Source: Deltaproteobacteria bacterium (GTDB lineage: Bacteria; Desulfobacterota_B; Binatia; UBA9968). Taken from it: a stretch of 30,047 bases of DNA. The translations under genes and the position numbers were made by a program. The notes beneath the pieces were generated by a model. That model made no database searches and was not told the origin of the DNA. It saw only the letters and a program-made list of their open reading frames with translations. Where the stretch lies: positions 1 through 30,047 of the forward strand of contig VBKY01000044.1 of the NCBI GenBank assembly GCA_005879255.1, read 5' to 3'. This document shows positions 1 to 8,467 of the stretch, piece after piece. The first letter of the stretch is position 1. Each line of letters opens with the position of its first letter.

Positions 1-999
1 ATGCGCGGCTGGATACACATCATTGCAAGCTTTTTCGTTTTGTCGCTGGTGAGCAGCAACGCATTTGCTGCCGCGCGGCTCGAACCGCTCACCGTTGGCT
101 ATTCCAACTTCACCGGCACCTACGCGCCGCTTTGGATCGCGGTCGAGGAACATATCGGGGCAAAGTACGGATTAGATCTAAAAGCGATCTATGCGGGCCG
201 TATCCGACCGCAGCAGCTACTTGCCACCGGTGAGGTGCCCGTCGTTCTTGCCACGGCGACCGGCGCGATCACCTCACACATTCTCGGCGTCAAAGACCAG
301 GTGCTGGTGGCGACGATCACTAACAAGGTGGGCACGTCGCTCTTTGCCAAGAACGAGATCAGAACCGTCGAAGATCTGAAGGGCAAAATCGTGGCGACGG
401 GTCGGCCGGGAGCATTCTTGGACGCAATGGTGAGATATGTGCTCCGCAGCAAATTCGGACTTGTTCCCGATCGCGATGTGAAGCTATTACCATCCGGTGA
501 GCCTTCGCTCAGTTTACAGGCGTTGGAAAGGGGCGTCGTCGATGCCGCGGCCATGTCGTCACCCTACATGTTCATTGCGCGCAAAGCGGGATTAAGGGAA
601 TTGACCAATTTCGACAAGCTCGGTATCGAATATCCATATACGAGCGTGACGGTTCTGCGGCAAACTGTCGCTAAGAATCCGGACCTGGTGGAAAGATTCT
701 TGAAGTGTGTCGTCGAAGGGATCTATATATTTAAGACGAACAAAACCAAGACCGTGGCGGTTTTCAAACGATACATGAAAGGCGCCGATGACGATATCCT
801 CGAAGAGACGTATCAAAGCACTCGAGGCACCTTGGAAGATGCGCCTCACCCGTCCGTGCAGGTCGTGAAGGGAGCCCTCGACATGCTGTCGTTGCAGTAC
901 CCGCAGGCAAAGCAAACCGACGCGAGCTTGATCGTCGAGCCGTCGTTAATGAAAAAGATCGATGACAGCGGATTTGTCCGGGCGCTGTATAAAAAGTGA
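1..999 (+). CDS. NMT1/SsuA-like ABC-type substrate-binding protein
   Basis: Periplasmic solute-binding protein of the NMT1/THI5/SsuA type, expected to capture a small organic ligand for an ABC importer. Residues 1-23 form a Sec signal peptide (basic start, hydrophobic core, cleavage near AFA-A). The mature part opens with the family pattern LTVGYSNFTGTYAPLWIAVE, followed by a KYGLDLK segment and the EDLKGKIVATGRPG motif at about residues 122-135. At 332 residues the length is normal. The ATG is the first base of the window, so its ribosome-binding site is not visible; the start is supported by alignment with the close paralogue at 13131-14138, which has the same architecture. No permease or ATPase gene follows. 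The ligand cannot be deduced from sequence alone. The family call is firm. Confidence 0.9.
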   Translation: MRGWIHIIASFFVLSLVSSNAFAAARLEPLTVGYSNFTGTYAPLWIAVEEHIGAKYGLDLKAIYAGRIRPQQLLATGEVPVVLATATGAITSHILGVKDQVLVATITNKVGTSLFAKNEIRTVEDLKGKIVATGRPGAFLDAMVRYVLRSKFGLVPDRDVKLLPSGEPSLSLQALERGVVDAAAMSSPYMFIARKAGLRELTNFDKLGIEYPYTSVTVLRQTVAKNPDLVERFLKCVVEGIYIFKTNKTKTVAVFKRYMKGADDDILEETYQSTRGTLEDAPHPSVQVVKGALDMLSLQYPQAKQTDASLIVEPSLMKKIDDSGFVRALYKK

Positions 1000-1073
1000 C
1001 GCAAGACAGACGGTGGGCGATTCGTTCAAATGAGTATAGGAATTACTTTGGCAAATAGCTATGTAACTGTGTA

Positions 1074-1457
1074 ATGGCTAACGCAACTGAAAAATCAAAG
1101 ATAGGACACGTCACGATCGCCACCGTGCGTAGCCGCGAAGCTGCGCGGCGGATAACCGCCAAGCTCGAATCTGCTGGAATCGAATGTTCCCTCATTGACG
1201 AAAGGGGCTCAACGGTTGGCGGGCTGGGTAGACTGCGCTTGGGCGGCATCAAAGTACAAGTAGAGCGATCGGATGTGACGCGCGCCGTGCAATTGTTGAG
1301 AGAAAAGGCAGACGACGATAGTTCCGGATTGCATGAGGGCGGTTCCGTGCAGCTGGCATTTCGTATTCGACTTGGTATCGAAGGTTGGAAACGGAACGCC
1401 ATCGAGATTATTGTCATAGTAGTTTTAGCCGCCATCTTGGCTGCGTGGTTGTTTTGA
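1074..1457 (+). CDS. Small DUF2007-like protein with C-terminal membrane anchor
   Basis: A 127-residue protein. Residues 11-77 look like the DUF2007 ferredoxin-like fold ('putative prokaryotic signal transducing protein'): a strand GHVTIATVRS, a helix with REAARRITAKLESAGI, then a strand ECSLIDERG, a glycine-rich turn and KVQVERSDVTRAVQLL. Residues 109-127 are a strongly hydrophobic helix that ends the protein, so it is probably tail-anchored with the domain in the cytoplasm. No good Shine-Dalgarno precedes the ATG at 1074; a 14-codon reading frame from 1030 ends in TAATG overlapping this start, which would allow translational coupling but may be chance. It lies between two binding-protein genes in the same direction. 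Its function is unknown and the DUF2007 match is by eye. Confidence 0.75.
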   Translation: MANATEKSKIGHVTIATVRSREAARRITAKLESAGIECSLIDERGSTVGGLGRLRLGGIKVQVERSDVTRAVQLLREKADDDSSGLHEGGSVQLAFRIRLGIEGWKRNAIEIIVIVVLAAILAAWLF

Positions 1458-1524
1458 AAAGGTGTTTTTCAAGATTGGGCCGAATTAAGTTTAATCAAAG
1501 ATTTTCATTGAAGGGAGAGTTTGC

Positions 1525-2565
1525 ATGCTCGACGGTAAACTGAGAATTGCGCCGACTTGTTATCACATGCTGCATCAAGTGCCGGTGAGGGCCGCGCATG
1601 AGATGAATTTCTTCTACGATGAGGGACTCAAGACCGCGGACGGGAGCCTCGCCTACGAGCTGCTGACCGACTCCATGGTGCCGTTTGGTCTTGAAAAACT
1701 TGGCATCTCGCAAGCGATGAAAGAAAAGTCAGTGGATATCGCGCTCGACGTGCAGTCGCGGACGATTTTCTACCAGCGCGCCCGCGGCGCCGATCTTTAC
1801 ATCATCGCCGGCTGGCGCAACCAGCACACCAACGTGTGGGTCGGCCCGCCGCATATCAAGTCGTTGCAGGATCTCAAGGGCAAGCGCGTCGGCATCAGCG
1901 ACTTCAACAGCATTCGCCATTGGGCGATCCAGATCCAACTGGTCAAAGCCGGGTTGAATCTGGAGATGGACGTCGAATGGGTGCGCCTCGGTGTGAATTC
2001 TCAGCTGCACAAAGATGCGATCCGCGCCGGGCGCGTCGAATGCGCGCCGGTGCCGCCATGGTATGCAGAGGATTTGATCGCCGAAGGCTGCAATGTGTTA
2101 GTGTCGCCGGCCGATCAATATCCCGATGGCCGGCCAGAGAGAGTCATCGTCTCCACGGGACGCATCCTCGAAGAGCGGCCGGACATGGTCAAAGCATTCC
2201 TCAGAGGGTTAGTTCGCTCGTACTGGTTCGTGCGCGATATGCCGAAGAACTATGAGTACATCACCAATCTCGAAAAACGCATCCGCTTGACCAGTCCGGA
2301 CCCGGAGGAGCGCAAGGTGCAAGCGCCGCGCTCGCTGCGCGATCTGGAAGCGATGCCGTTTCCTCTCGACGGTCGAGCGAGCGGTTTCGAAGATATGCTC
2401 AAAGAAGAAGAGAAGCTCGGCGAGCTTAACTACGACGTCCCGCCAATCAAGGACGTGGTCGCGCAGGATTTGGTCGACGAGGCGTTTAAAGAATTGCGCT
2501 CGCGCAAAGAGCTCGACGAAGAATTTCAGCGCTTGAAGAAAGCCGAGGCGCGTTGGGGATATTAG
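1525..2565 (+). CDS. Substrate-binding-protein-fold protein lacking a signal peptide
   Basis: A 346-residue protein with the NMT1/THI5-like periplasmic-binding fold: LRIAPTCYHMLHQVPVRAAH at the N-terminus, a DIALDVQSRTIF segment, and SLQDLKGKRVGISDFNS at about residues 112-128, the usual lobe-1 signature. Unlike its neighbours it has no hydrophobic N-terminal segment. An alternative upstream start giving a signal peptide is not apparent, and AAGGGAGAG lies just before the ATG. It is therefore probably cytoplasmic, or exported by another route. The C-terminal 60 residues are highly charged and helical. Cytoplasmic enzymes with this fold exist (THI5 pyrimidine synthase and 4,5-dihydroxyphthalate decarboxylase-like proteins), so an enzymatic role is possible but not shown. 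It ends 37 bases before a TTT-family binding protein, probably in one transcript. Confidence 0.85.
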   Translation: MLDGKLRIAPTCYHMLHQVPVRAAHEMNFFYDEGLKTADGSLAYELLTDSMVPFGLEKLGISQAMKEKSVDIALDVQSRTIFYQRARGADLYIIAGWRNQHTNVWVGPPHIKSLQDLKGKRVGISDFNSIRHWAIQIQLVKAGLNLEMDVEWVRLGVNSQLHKDAIRAGRVECAPVPPWYAEDLIAEGCNVLVSPADQYPDGRPERVIVSTGRILEERPDMVKAFLRGLVRSYWFVRDMPKNYEYITNLEKRIRLTSPDPEERKVQAPRSLRDLEAMPFPLDGRASGFEDMLKEEEKLGELNYDVPPIKDVVAQDLVDEAFKELRSRKELDEEFQRLKKAEARWGY

Positions 2566-2602
2566 TCGGCGCTGATGCGCGGGTTTGACAGAGGGAGAGA
2601 CG

Positions 2603-3643
2603 ATGAAGAAAATCGCCTTTGCACAATTCTTCTTCCTAGTATTTCTCGGCGGGCTCATAGCAACTTCGTCGCTATACGCTCAGGCAGGGAAGAGTTTTTT
2701 CGACGGTAAGACGATGTCCTACCTCGTCGGTTCTACGGCCGGTGGCGGCAGCGACATAATCGCGCGCTTGGTAGCACGCCATTTTGAAAGACATATCCCT
2801 GGAAAACCGCGCATCGACATCATCAACAAACCGGGGGCCGGCGGGCTGATCGCCGTCAATGAACTTTATAATTTGCGCAAGCCCGACGGCCTGAGTTTCG
2901 CTGCGATCAACCCCAGCGCGCTGTTCGCCATGTCGGCGGGCAATGACGCGATCAAGTTTGAATTGCAAAAATTCATTTGGATTGGACAAGCTTTCGACGA
3001 CGCCCAGACGCTTTACGTGCGCTCGAACACGCCGTACTTGAGCTTCGATGCGATCCGCAAAGCCAACAAAGAAGGCAAGCTGCCAAAAATGGGCGCGCAG
3101 TCGCTCGACCATACCAGCAATGTCGTGGTCAAGATCGTCGGCCATATACTCGGCTTGGAGTTCCACGTGATCCCTGGTTATCCGGGAACGCCTCAGATCT
3201 TGCTCGACATCGAGCGCGGCGCCCTTGATGGCCGGGCACAGAGCACCGGTTCGTTATTCGCGACCAAGCGGGAATGGTTGAAGAGCGGCTATATTAAACC
3301 ACTTGTGACCTCGCGAAAGTCACGCGACGCGCGTTTGCCTGATCTCCCAAGCATCGAAGAGCTCGCGCCCGCAGGGACGAAAAGCTTGCTCGCCGCGCTG
3401 CATGCGGCGCAGAATATCTCGCGCTCAATCGCCTTAGGTCCCGGCGTGCCGGCCGATCGAGTGAAAGTATTGCGCGATGCCTACGCGGCGATGGCCAAGG
3501 ACGAACTGTTTATCAAGGAAGCAGAAAAGATGGGTGCGGAAACGACCCTGATTCGTGGTGAAGACATGAACCCCGACATCGAGGCAACGGTGCGCGACAA
3601 ACGGCTTATGGATATGTATAAGACGATTACCGAGGTCAAGTAG
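2603..3643 (+). CDS. TTT/Bug (TctC) family periplasmic binding protein, copy 1
   Basis: Periplasmic ligand-binding protein of the tripartite tricarboxylate transporter (TctC/Bug) family; such proteins bind carboxylated or aromatic metabolites. The start chosen is the ATG at 2603, giving MKKIAFAQFF and a clear signal peptide ending near LYAQA. The in-frame TTG at 2585 lies within the purine-rich GAGGGAGAG ribosome-binding site, so it is unlikely to be used. Family marks are VGSTAGGGSDIIARL at the first ligand loop, the IINKPGAGG motif, and PGYPGTPQILLDIERG. At 346 residues the length is slightly above the usual 320. It is followed by a strongly similar second copy at 3746-4795. No TctA or TctB membrane genes are present, so transport partners would have to be elsewhere or the protein may act as a receptor. 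Confidence 0.9.
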   Translation: MKKIAFAQFFFLVFLGGLIATSSLYAQAGKSFFDGKTMSYLVGSTAGGGSDIIARLVARHFERHIPGKPRIDIINKPGAGGLIAVNELYNLRKPDGLSFAAINPSALFAMSAGNDAIKFELQKFIWIGQAFDDAQTLYVRSNTPYLSFDAIRKANKEGKLPKMGAQSLDHTSNVVVKIVGHILGLEFHVIPGYPGTPQILLDIERGALDGRAQSTGSLFATKREWLKSGYIKPLVTSRKSRDARLPDLPSIEELAPAGTKSLLAALHAAQNISRSIALGPGVPADRVKVLRDAYAAMAKDELFIKEAEKMGAETTLIRGEDMNPDIEATVRDKRLMDMYKTITEVK

Positions 3644-3650
3644 AGCGAGA

Positions 3651-3694
3651 ACAGAAGTCGGAAATCGCCTGTCAGTGATCAGAAGTCGGAAGTC
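3651..3694. repeat. Two near-identical 16-base units in the spacer between TTT genes
   Basis: The unit CAGAAGTCGGAA occurs at 3652-3663 and 3680-3691, separated by GTCAGTGAT-like sequence. It lies in the non-coding spacer between the duplicated binding-protein genes. Imperfect short repeats of this kind are common in intergenic DNA of environmental bacteria; no function is implied. Confidence 0.5.
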
Positions 3695-3745
3695 CGTGTC
3701 GTGCAGGGATTTTTGTTGAATGTGGTGGGAAGGGAATGAATTTTG

Positions 3746-4795
3746 ATGAGAGGTAGTTTTTTGCCAAAGAGTTCTAATAAATGGGTGCTTGCGTTCTTTA
3801 GTGTTTTGCTCGCCGCTGCGCCGGTGCACGCCCAGGCAACGAAAAATTTCTACGAGGGCAAAATCATTTCTTACTACGTCGGGTCAACCGCCGGTGGCGG
3901 AAACGATATTACGTCCCGGCACATTGCTCGCCATTTCGAAAGGTATATTCCGCGTAAACCGCGTATCGATATCGTCAATAAACCAGGGGCCGGCGGTTTG
4001 ATCGCGATGAACGAACTCTACAACTTACGCAAGCCTGACGGCCTAAGCATGGTCTCGGTCAATCCCAGCAGCCTGTTTGCGTCCGCCGGAGGGGATGAAG
4101 CGATCAGGTTTCAACTGCAGAAATTCATCTGGGTCGGGCAAGCTTTTGACGATGCCCAAACGCTTTTTGTCCGCTCGGCGACGCCCTACACCAGTTTCGA
4201 TGCGATCAGAAAGGCCAACAAAGAAGGCAAGCTGCCGAAAATGGGTGCGCAGTCTCTCGACCATCCGAGCAGCGTCGTGGTCAGGATTGTCGGCTATATT
4301 CTCGGCCTGGACTTTCACGTGATTCCAGGTTATCCGGGCACGCCACAAATATTGCTCGACATCGAGCGCGGCGCCCTGGACGGCCGGGCATTCAGCACCG
4401 GGTCGCTATTCGCAACCAAGCGGGAGTGGATTAAGACCGGCTACGTAAAAACGCTTGTCACGTCGAAACAAATCCGCGATTCGCGCTTGCCCGCGGTCCC
4501 GAGCATCGATGAGCTTGCGCCGGCGGGAAGCAAGGGATTGCTCGCCGCGCTTTACGCGTCGCAGAACCTTTCGCGCTCGGTCGCGTTGAATCCGGGCGTG
4601 CCAGCCGAACGGGTGAAAATATTGCGCGACGCCTTCGCGGCAATGACCAAGGACGAGCAATTTATCAAGGAGTCTGAGAAAATGGGATTGGAAATCGGCT
4701 TGATTCGCGGCGAAGAGATGAACCGGGATATCGAGACAACTATGGCCGATAAGCGACTCATGGAGATGTACAAAACGATCACGACGGTGAAATAA
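3746..4795 (+). CDS. TTT/Bug (TctC) family periplasmic binding protein, copy 2
   Basis: A second TctC/Bug-type periplasmic receptor, 349 residues from the ATG at 3746; a TTG immediately before it at 3743 is also possible. GGGAAGGGAA just upstream serves as ribosome-binding site. The signal peptide has a positively charged start and ends near VHAQA. Family motifs are retained: VGSTAGGGNDITSRH, DIVNKPGAGG and IPGYPGTPQILLDIERG. It aligns with copy 1 over its whole length without large gaps and most residues are identical, which points to tandem duplication. Differences cluster in the signal peptide, at residues near YVGSTAGGG(S/N)DI, and in the last quarter, where ligand specificity might have diverged. 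Likely co-transcribed with copy 1, although the spacer is about 100 bases. Confidence 0.9.
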   Translation: MRGSFLPKSSNKWVLAFFSVLLAAAPVHAQATKNFYEGKIISYYVGSTAGGGNDITSRHIARHFERYIPRKPRIDIVNKPGAGGLIAMNELYNLRKPDGLSMVSVNPSSLFASAGGDEAIRFQLQKFIWVGQAFDDAQTLFVRSATPYTSFDAIRKANKEGKLPKMGAQSLDHPSSVVVRIVGYILGLDFHVIPGYPGTPQILLDIERGALDGRAFSTGSLFATKREWIKTGYVKTLVTSKQIRDSRLPAVPSIDELAPAGSKGLLAALYASQNLSRSVALNPGVPAERVKILRDAFAAMTKDEQFIKESEKMGLEIGLIRGEEMNRDIETTMADKRLMEMYKTITTVK

Positions 4796-4876
4796 GAATG
4801 GAGCGGATACTGAACTATCAGCTCTCGCCGAATAGCAAGCGCGGAAAGTAGCAATAGCCACCGGATGACACCTAGA

Positions 4877-4901
4877 GGGGAAACTTTCAGTTCCCTTGTT
4901 T
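4877..4901 (+). terminator. Possible intrinsic terminator after the TTT gene pair
   Basis: GGGGAAACT and AGTTCCC form a short stem with one bulged A and a three-base loop, followed by a T-rich run (TTGTTTATT). It lies about 80 bases after the second TTT gene and before the GlmL-like gene, so it may separate the two transcripts. The T tract is interrupted, so the call is tentative. Confidence 0.4.
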
Positions 4902-4929
4902 ATTGATCAGCGGACATCGACACTAACGA

Positions 4930-6396
4930 TTGAACACCACGTTGAACTCCCTCGCCATCCTCATAGATTTCGGCAGCACATTTACTAAGGTCACTGCGGT
5001 CGATCTGGACACGGCCCGATTGGTTGGCCGAAGCCAAGCGCCGTCGACGGTGCTCACCGACGTGCGCGAAGGGCTCTTGCAAGCGCTAAACGAGCTGCAC
5101 GAGCGTTACGCGCTGTTAGATCGTCTTCCAAAAGACTTATCCATTCTCGGCGATAAAGTTGTGCTCGCATCCAGCAGTGCAGCGGGCGGTTTGCGGATCG
5201 CGGTCGTCGGCAATGTTCCGGGCTTGACCGTCGAAGCAGCGAACCAGGCAGCGCTCGGCGCGGGGGCAAAGGTTGTCGGATCGACGGCATTCAAATTGAG
5301 CGACGACAAGATCAAGGAGATCGAAGCCCTTCGGCCTGACATGATTCTTCTCACCGGCGGCGTCGACGGCGGCGACTCTGAAACGATTCTTCACAATGCA
5401 CGGATGCTGGCGCGGTCCGCCGTCTCCGTGCCCATCGTCGTTGGCGGCAACCGTGCGGCCGTCCGGGAAGTAACCGACCTCTTGCAACAGAAAGGCAAAG
5501 AAGTTCGAGTCGTCGATAACGTCATGCCGACAGCCGGCAAGCTTGCGGTGGAATCGGCGCGCGAGGAGATCCGCAAACTTTTCATGGAGCGCATCACTCA
5601 CGCCAAGGGGCTCGACCAAGTCAAAGAATTTGTCTCCGTGGTTTTGCCGACGCCGATGGCCGTGCTTGAAGGCGTTCGACTCGGAGCTGATGGCACCGGT
5701 GTTGAAAAGGGATGGGGCGATATGCTCGTCGTCGACGTCGGCGGCGCGACGACTGATGTTCATTCGATCGGTTACGGCCACCCAGCCGGAGAGAACGTGA
5801 TCGCTCAAAGCTTACCCGAGTCTTACGCCAAGCGGACCGTCGAGGGCGATCTGGGAATTCGTTTCAATGCGGCGACTATTCTCAATCGCTTCGGCTTGGA
5901 CAAACTCGCGGGAGACTTGCATCGCGATTACCGGGAAGTCTCCGTGCCTCGCGAGTCGCTGCAGGACTATATCGATGAGATCAGCCAGGATACCGGCCTC
6001 GTGCCGCGCGAAAAATGGCACCTAGCGGCCGATGCCGTTCTGGCGCGGGCGGCTGTCGATCTGGCCATCGCCCGACATGTCGGACGGCGCGAGAGAGTTG
6101 TCGCAAGAGAAGGCGAGACCTGGATTCATTACGGCAAGGATATGCGAGATACCCACACGCTGATCGGCACCGGCGGGGTGTTTGTTCATAACCCGTTTGC
6201 TTCGTATATTCTCTCGCAGGGCGCGGTGAGCGATGACCGTGTTCAAGCGTTGCGACCGAGAAGCCCGAAATTATTCTTGGATTCTTCCTATCTGCTTTAC
6301 GCAGTAGGACTGCTCTCGAAAGATTATCCCGATGTCGGACTGAAGTTATTCAACAATCAGTTATCGCCCGTTGCACCACCACAAGGCGATCGCTGA
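4930..6396 (+). CDS. glmL: GlmL/MutL family ASKHA protein (adenosylcobalamin mutase accessory-like)
   Basis: A 488-residue member of the MutL/GlmL family (unrelated to DNA mismatch repair MutL), described as an accessory or reactivating factor for adenosylcobalamin-dependent glutamate mutase and related aminomutases. It has two actin/Hsp70-like nucleotide-binding signatures: IDFGSTFTKVTAVDL at about residues 12-26 and VVDVGGATTDVHSIG at about 267-281. Between them is the LLTGGVDGG loop (140-148), and later GTGGVFVHNP (413-422). Length and motif order fit the family. The start is a TTG at 4930 with no convincing Shine-Dalgarno. No mutase subunit (GlmS, GlmE, OraE or similar) and no B12 gene is in the window, so its client is unknown. 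It converges with the Wzz-like gene, leaving 40 bases between stop codons. Confidence 0.85.
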   Translation: MNTTLNSLAILIDFGSTFTKVTAVDLDTARLVGRSQAPSTVLTDVREGLLQALNELHERYALLDRLPKDLSILGDKVVLASSSAAGGLRIAVVGNVPGLTVEAANQAALGAGAKVVGSTAFKLSDDKIKEIEALRPDMILLTGGVDGGDSETILHNARMLARSAVSVPIVVGGNRAAVREVTDLLQQKGKEVRVVDNVMPTAGKLAVESAREEIRKLFMERITHAKGLDQVKEFVSVVLPTPMAVLEGVRLGADGTGVEKGWGDMLVVDVGGATTDVHSIGYGHPAGENVIAQSLPESYAKRTVEGDLGIRFNAATILNRFGLDKLAGDLHRDYREVSVPRESLQDYIDEISQDTGLVPREKWHLAADAVLARAAVDLAIARHVGRRERVVAREGETWIHYGKDMRDTHTLIGTGGVFVHNPFASYILSQGAVSDDRVQALRPRSPKLFLDSSYLLYAVGLLSKDYPDVGLKLFNNQLSPVAPPQGDR

Positions 6397-6436
6397 GTAG
6401 GGAACTGGTTAGAGCATCTCGTTGGGTCTCTGCGAA

Positions 6437-8467
6437 TCACGCTTTGTCTGAAGTACCGAGGGTCTTAGCCAAGCCTCGAAGCGCGGGAATAACTCGATCG
6501 GTTTCGTCGAGAGGGCGTCGCGTGACGGTGGGAACGATGGCGCCGTATGCTGCCGTCACTCCGGCCGGGAGAGGGCCGACGACGCGCGCCAACTCGCTAA
6601 AACGAATTCCCTGGCGAACGAGAAATGCGATGAAGGTGTGGCGGATTACATTGGGGGTGATCTCCGCGGCCTGGTCCAATCCGGCGTCGTGCGCCGCGTA
6701 AGAAACTACTGCTTCCAGATGACTTATAAGAGACGAAGTCCCCGACGCGCCGCCGAGAAGCCGCTCATCTGCTTCGGCGCGCCTTTGTTGTTTTATCGCC
6801 GCAAATAAGCCGGCGATTTCTGATCCGACGAGAATCGCCCGAGGCATGGGCCGAGGGATTCTGATGGTGCTGGTGTCGAGGTCGACATCGTTCCAAGTAA
6901 GCTCGATTAATTCTTCAGGCGTCACTCCCGAGAGTAACGCCATGAGCGCAACCCGGGATTCATCGTCGGCGGCATCGAGCAAGGCCGTTAGCTCGGCGTC
7001 TTGGAGCTCACGCAAAACGTGCTGCGGCGATGGCAATCGACCCACAGGTGGAGGCGTGCCGAGAATTGGCTGCGACAGTGGCGCCAACTCCGTGACATTA
7101 ACGGGATATGCGATCGGTGTCGACGCGACGATCACCGTGGGTCCGGTCTCGCGGCGCAGGAGAAAATCGACAAGCCACGAGGAAAGCCAAGCGAGAACGA
7201 GCGCGGATAGGATAACGATGCCGGCATCGCGGGTATAGTTCGGTCGCCAAGGCTCGCGCGGCACGTTAGCGGATTGGATGAGCTGCACCTTTGGCTTGCG
7301 CGCGGTCTCACTGGCATCAATCCTAACCAACCGTTCCGCGGCCCCGTGCTGTAGCCTTTCGAGAGTCTCAAGCTGCGCTTGCAGAGCCGCGTACTCGCTC
7401 AATCGTGCGGAGAACGCTTGGATCGTTTGCTTATCGCCGGAGAGCTGTTTTCTAAGGCGATTAAGCGCATCCTGGGTCTGTGCCGCTTCCTGCTCCGCTT
7501 CGGCGAGGTTCGCCTGTTGGCTTGCCTCGCGCTCCCGTCTAATCTGGTCTTCGAGCTCCGGTATTTTGGTCTTGAGCGCGACAGCTTGTGGCTCGCGAGC
7601 AAGATAGGCAGGCGTGTAGCGGCGTTCCATCTGCTTCAATTCTTCACGCGCCTGCGACAGCCGCTGTTCCATCGCCGCGAGGGTGGGATTGTCCTTTGCT
7701 CGGATCGCAGCCTTGCCCTCTGCAATCGCACTCTTTAGTGAGCGCAGCCGGGTTTGAGCGGTCATCGCCTTTTCTTCGGCCACAGTGACCGCGTTGTTCA
7801 GGCCTTTAGCGCGCGCCGTGACCTCGTTCTCGTCTCGCTCCTGCGACACGATTCCATATTGAATCCGGAAGGCCTCCATCTCGGCGCGCTTTTGCAGAAT
7901 AGCCGCTTTGTATTTGTCGACTTCTTCATGTGCCTGGTCGGCCGCTTCCGTTGACATGCCGACGAATCTCTCGCCGACTCGCGCTTCATAAATGGAGGTG
8001 AGCTCGTTGAGGACGAAGGGAAGGAGTTCGGGTTTCCCGCCGACTGCCCATAGCTGAACCACATGCGTTCCCTGCACTGGATTCACCGAGAGCATATTTT
8101 GTAACGACAACACCGGGTCGGGACCGGAAAGCAAGTCGGCAAACCCGACGCGGCGAATCCGCGCTGCCAACTCTTCGAGCGATGGGCGCGCGGTCAACAA
8201 TTGAACCTCCGTAAGAAAAGCACTGGCGCTTTCGGTTGTCGCGGCGGCGGGAGCATTGGCGTCGCCCGGGAGCTTCTCCGCTGGGGTGATTTCCAGTCTC
8301 GCGCCGGCGCGGTATTCGGCCGGCCGGCTATAGACATAAAAGAGACCGCCAACGGCAACAAGGAGAAACACGATCGCAAATATGAATAGCCGCCAATTTT
8401 TGGTTCGCGCTAGAGGGTAAAATGGTTCTCTAGTGAATAGTGATGGAAAGCGTTCAATGATTCCCAT
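6437..8467 (-). CDS. Wzz/GumC-like chain-length protein with degenerate tyrosine-recombinase-like C-terminal domain
   Basis: A 676-residue inner-membrane protein. Residues 26-46 are TM1. Residues 50-410 are a periplasmic Wzz/GumC-type region with long coiled coils (about 175-380) and the proline-rich PREPWRPN motif (403-410) that precedes TM2 (416-437). Wzz/GumC proteins control polysaccharide chain length, often with a tyrosine kinase on the cytoplasmic side. Here no Walker motif is seen. Instead residues 485-676 follow the order of a tyrosine-recombinase catalytic domain: LLSGVTPEELIELTWNDVDL (511-530), TPNVIRHTFIAFLVRQG (604-620) and a candidate Tyr641. The first catalytic Arg is lost (GVTPEE instead of GLRxxE), the HxxR box reads NVIR, and the later His/Trp is absent, so DNA cleavage is unlikely. 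No clear ribosome-binding site is visible. No glycosyltransferase, flippase or exosortase genes are nearby. The fusion is read from a single uninterrupted frame. Confidence 0.88.
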   Translation of the reverse strand: MGIIERFPSLFTREPFYPLARTKNWRLFIFAIVFLLVAVGGLFYVYSRPAEYRAGARLEITPAEKLPGDANAPAAATTESASAFLTEVQLLTARPSLEELAARIRRVGFADLLSGPDPVLSLQNMLSVNPVQGTHVVQLWAVGGKPELLPFVLNELTSIYEARVGERFVGMSTEAADQAHEEVDKYKAAILQKRAEMEAFRIQYGIVSQERDENEVTARAKGLNNAVTVAEEKAMTAQTRLRSLKSAIAEGKAAIRAKDNPTLAAMEQRLSQAREELKQMERRYTPAYLAREPQAVALKTKIPELEDQIRREREASQQANLAEAEQEAAQTQDALNRLRKQLSGDKQTIQAFSARLSEYAALQAQLETLERLQHGAAERLVRIDASETARKPKVQLIQSANVPREPWRPNYTRDAGIVILSALVLAWLSSWLVDFLLRRETGPTVIVASTPIAYPVNVTELAPLSQPILGTPPPVGRLPSPQHVLRELQDAELTALLDAADDESRVALMALLSGVTPEELIELTWNDVDLDTSTIRIPRPMPRAILVGSEIAGLFAAIKQQRRAEADERLLGGASGTSSLISHLEAVVSYAAHDAGLDQAAEITPNVIRHTFIAFLVRQGIRFSELARVVGPLPAGVTAAYGAIVPTVTRRPLDETDRVIPALRGLAKTLGTSDKA

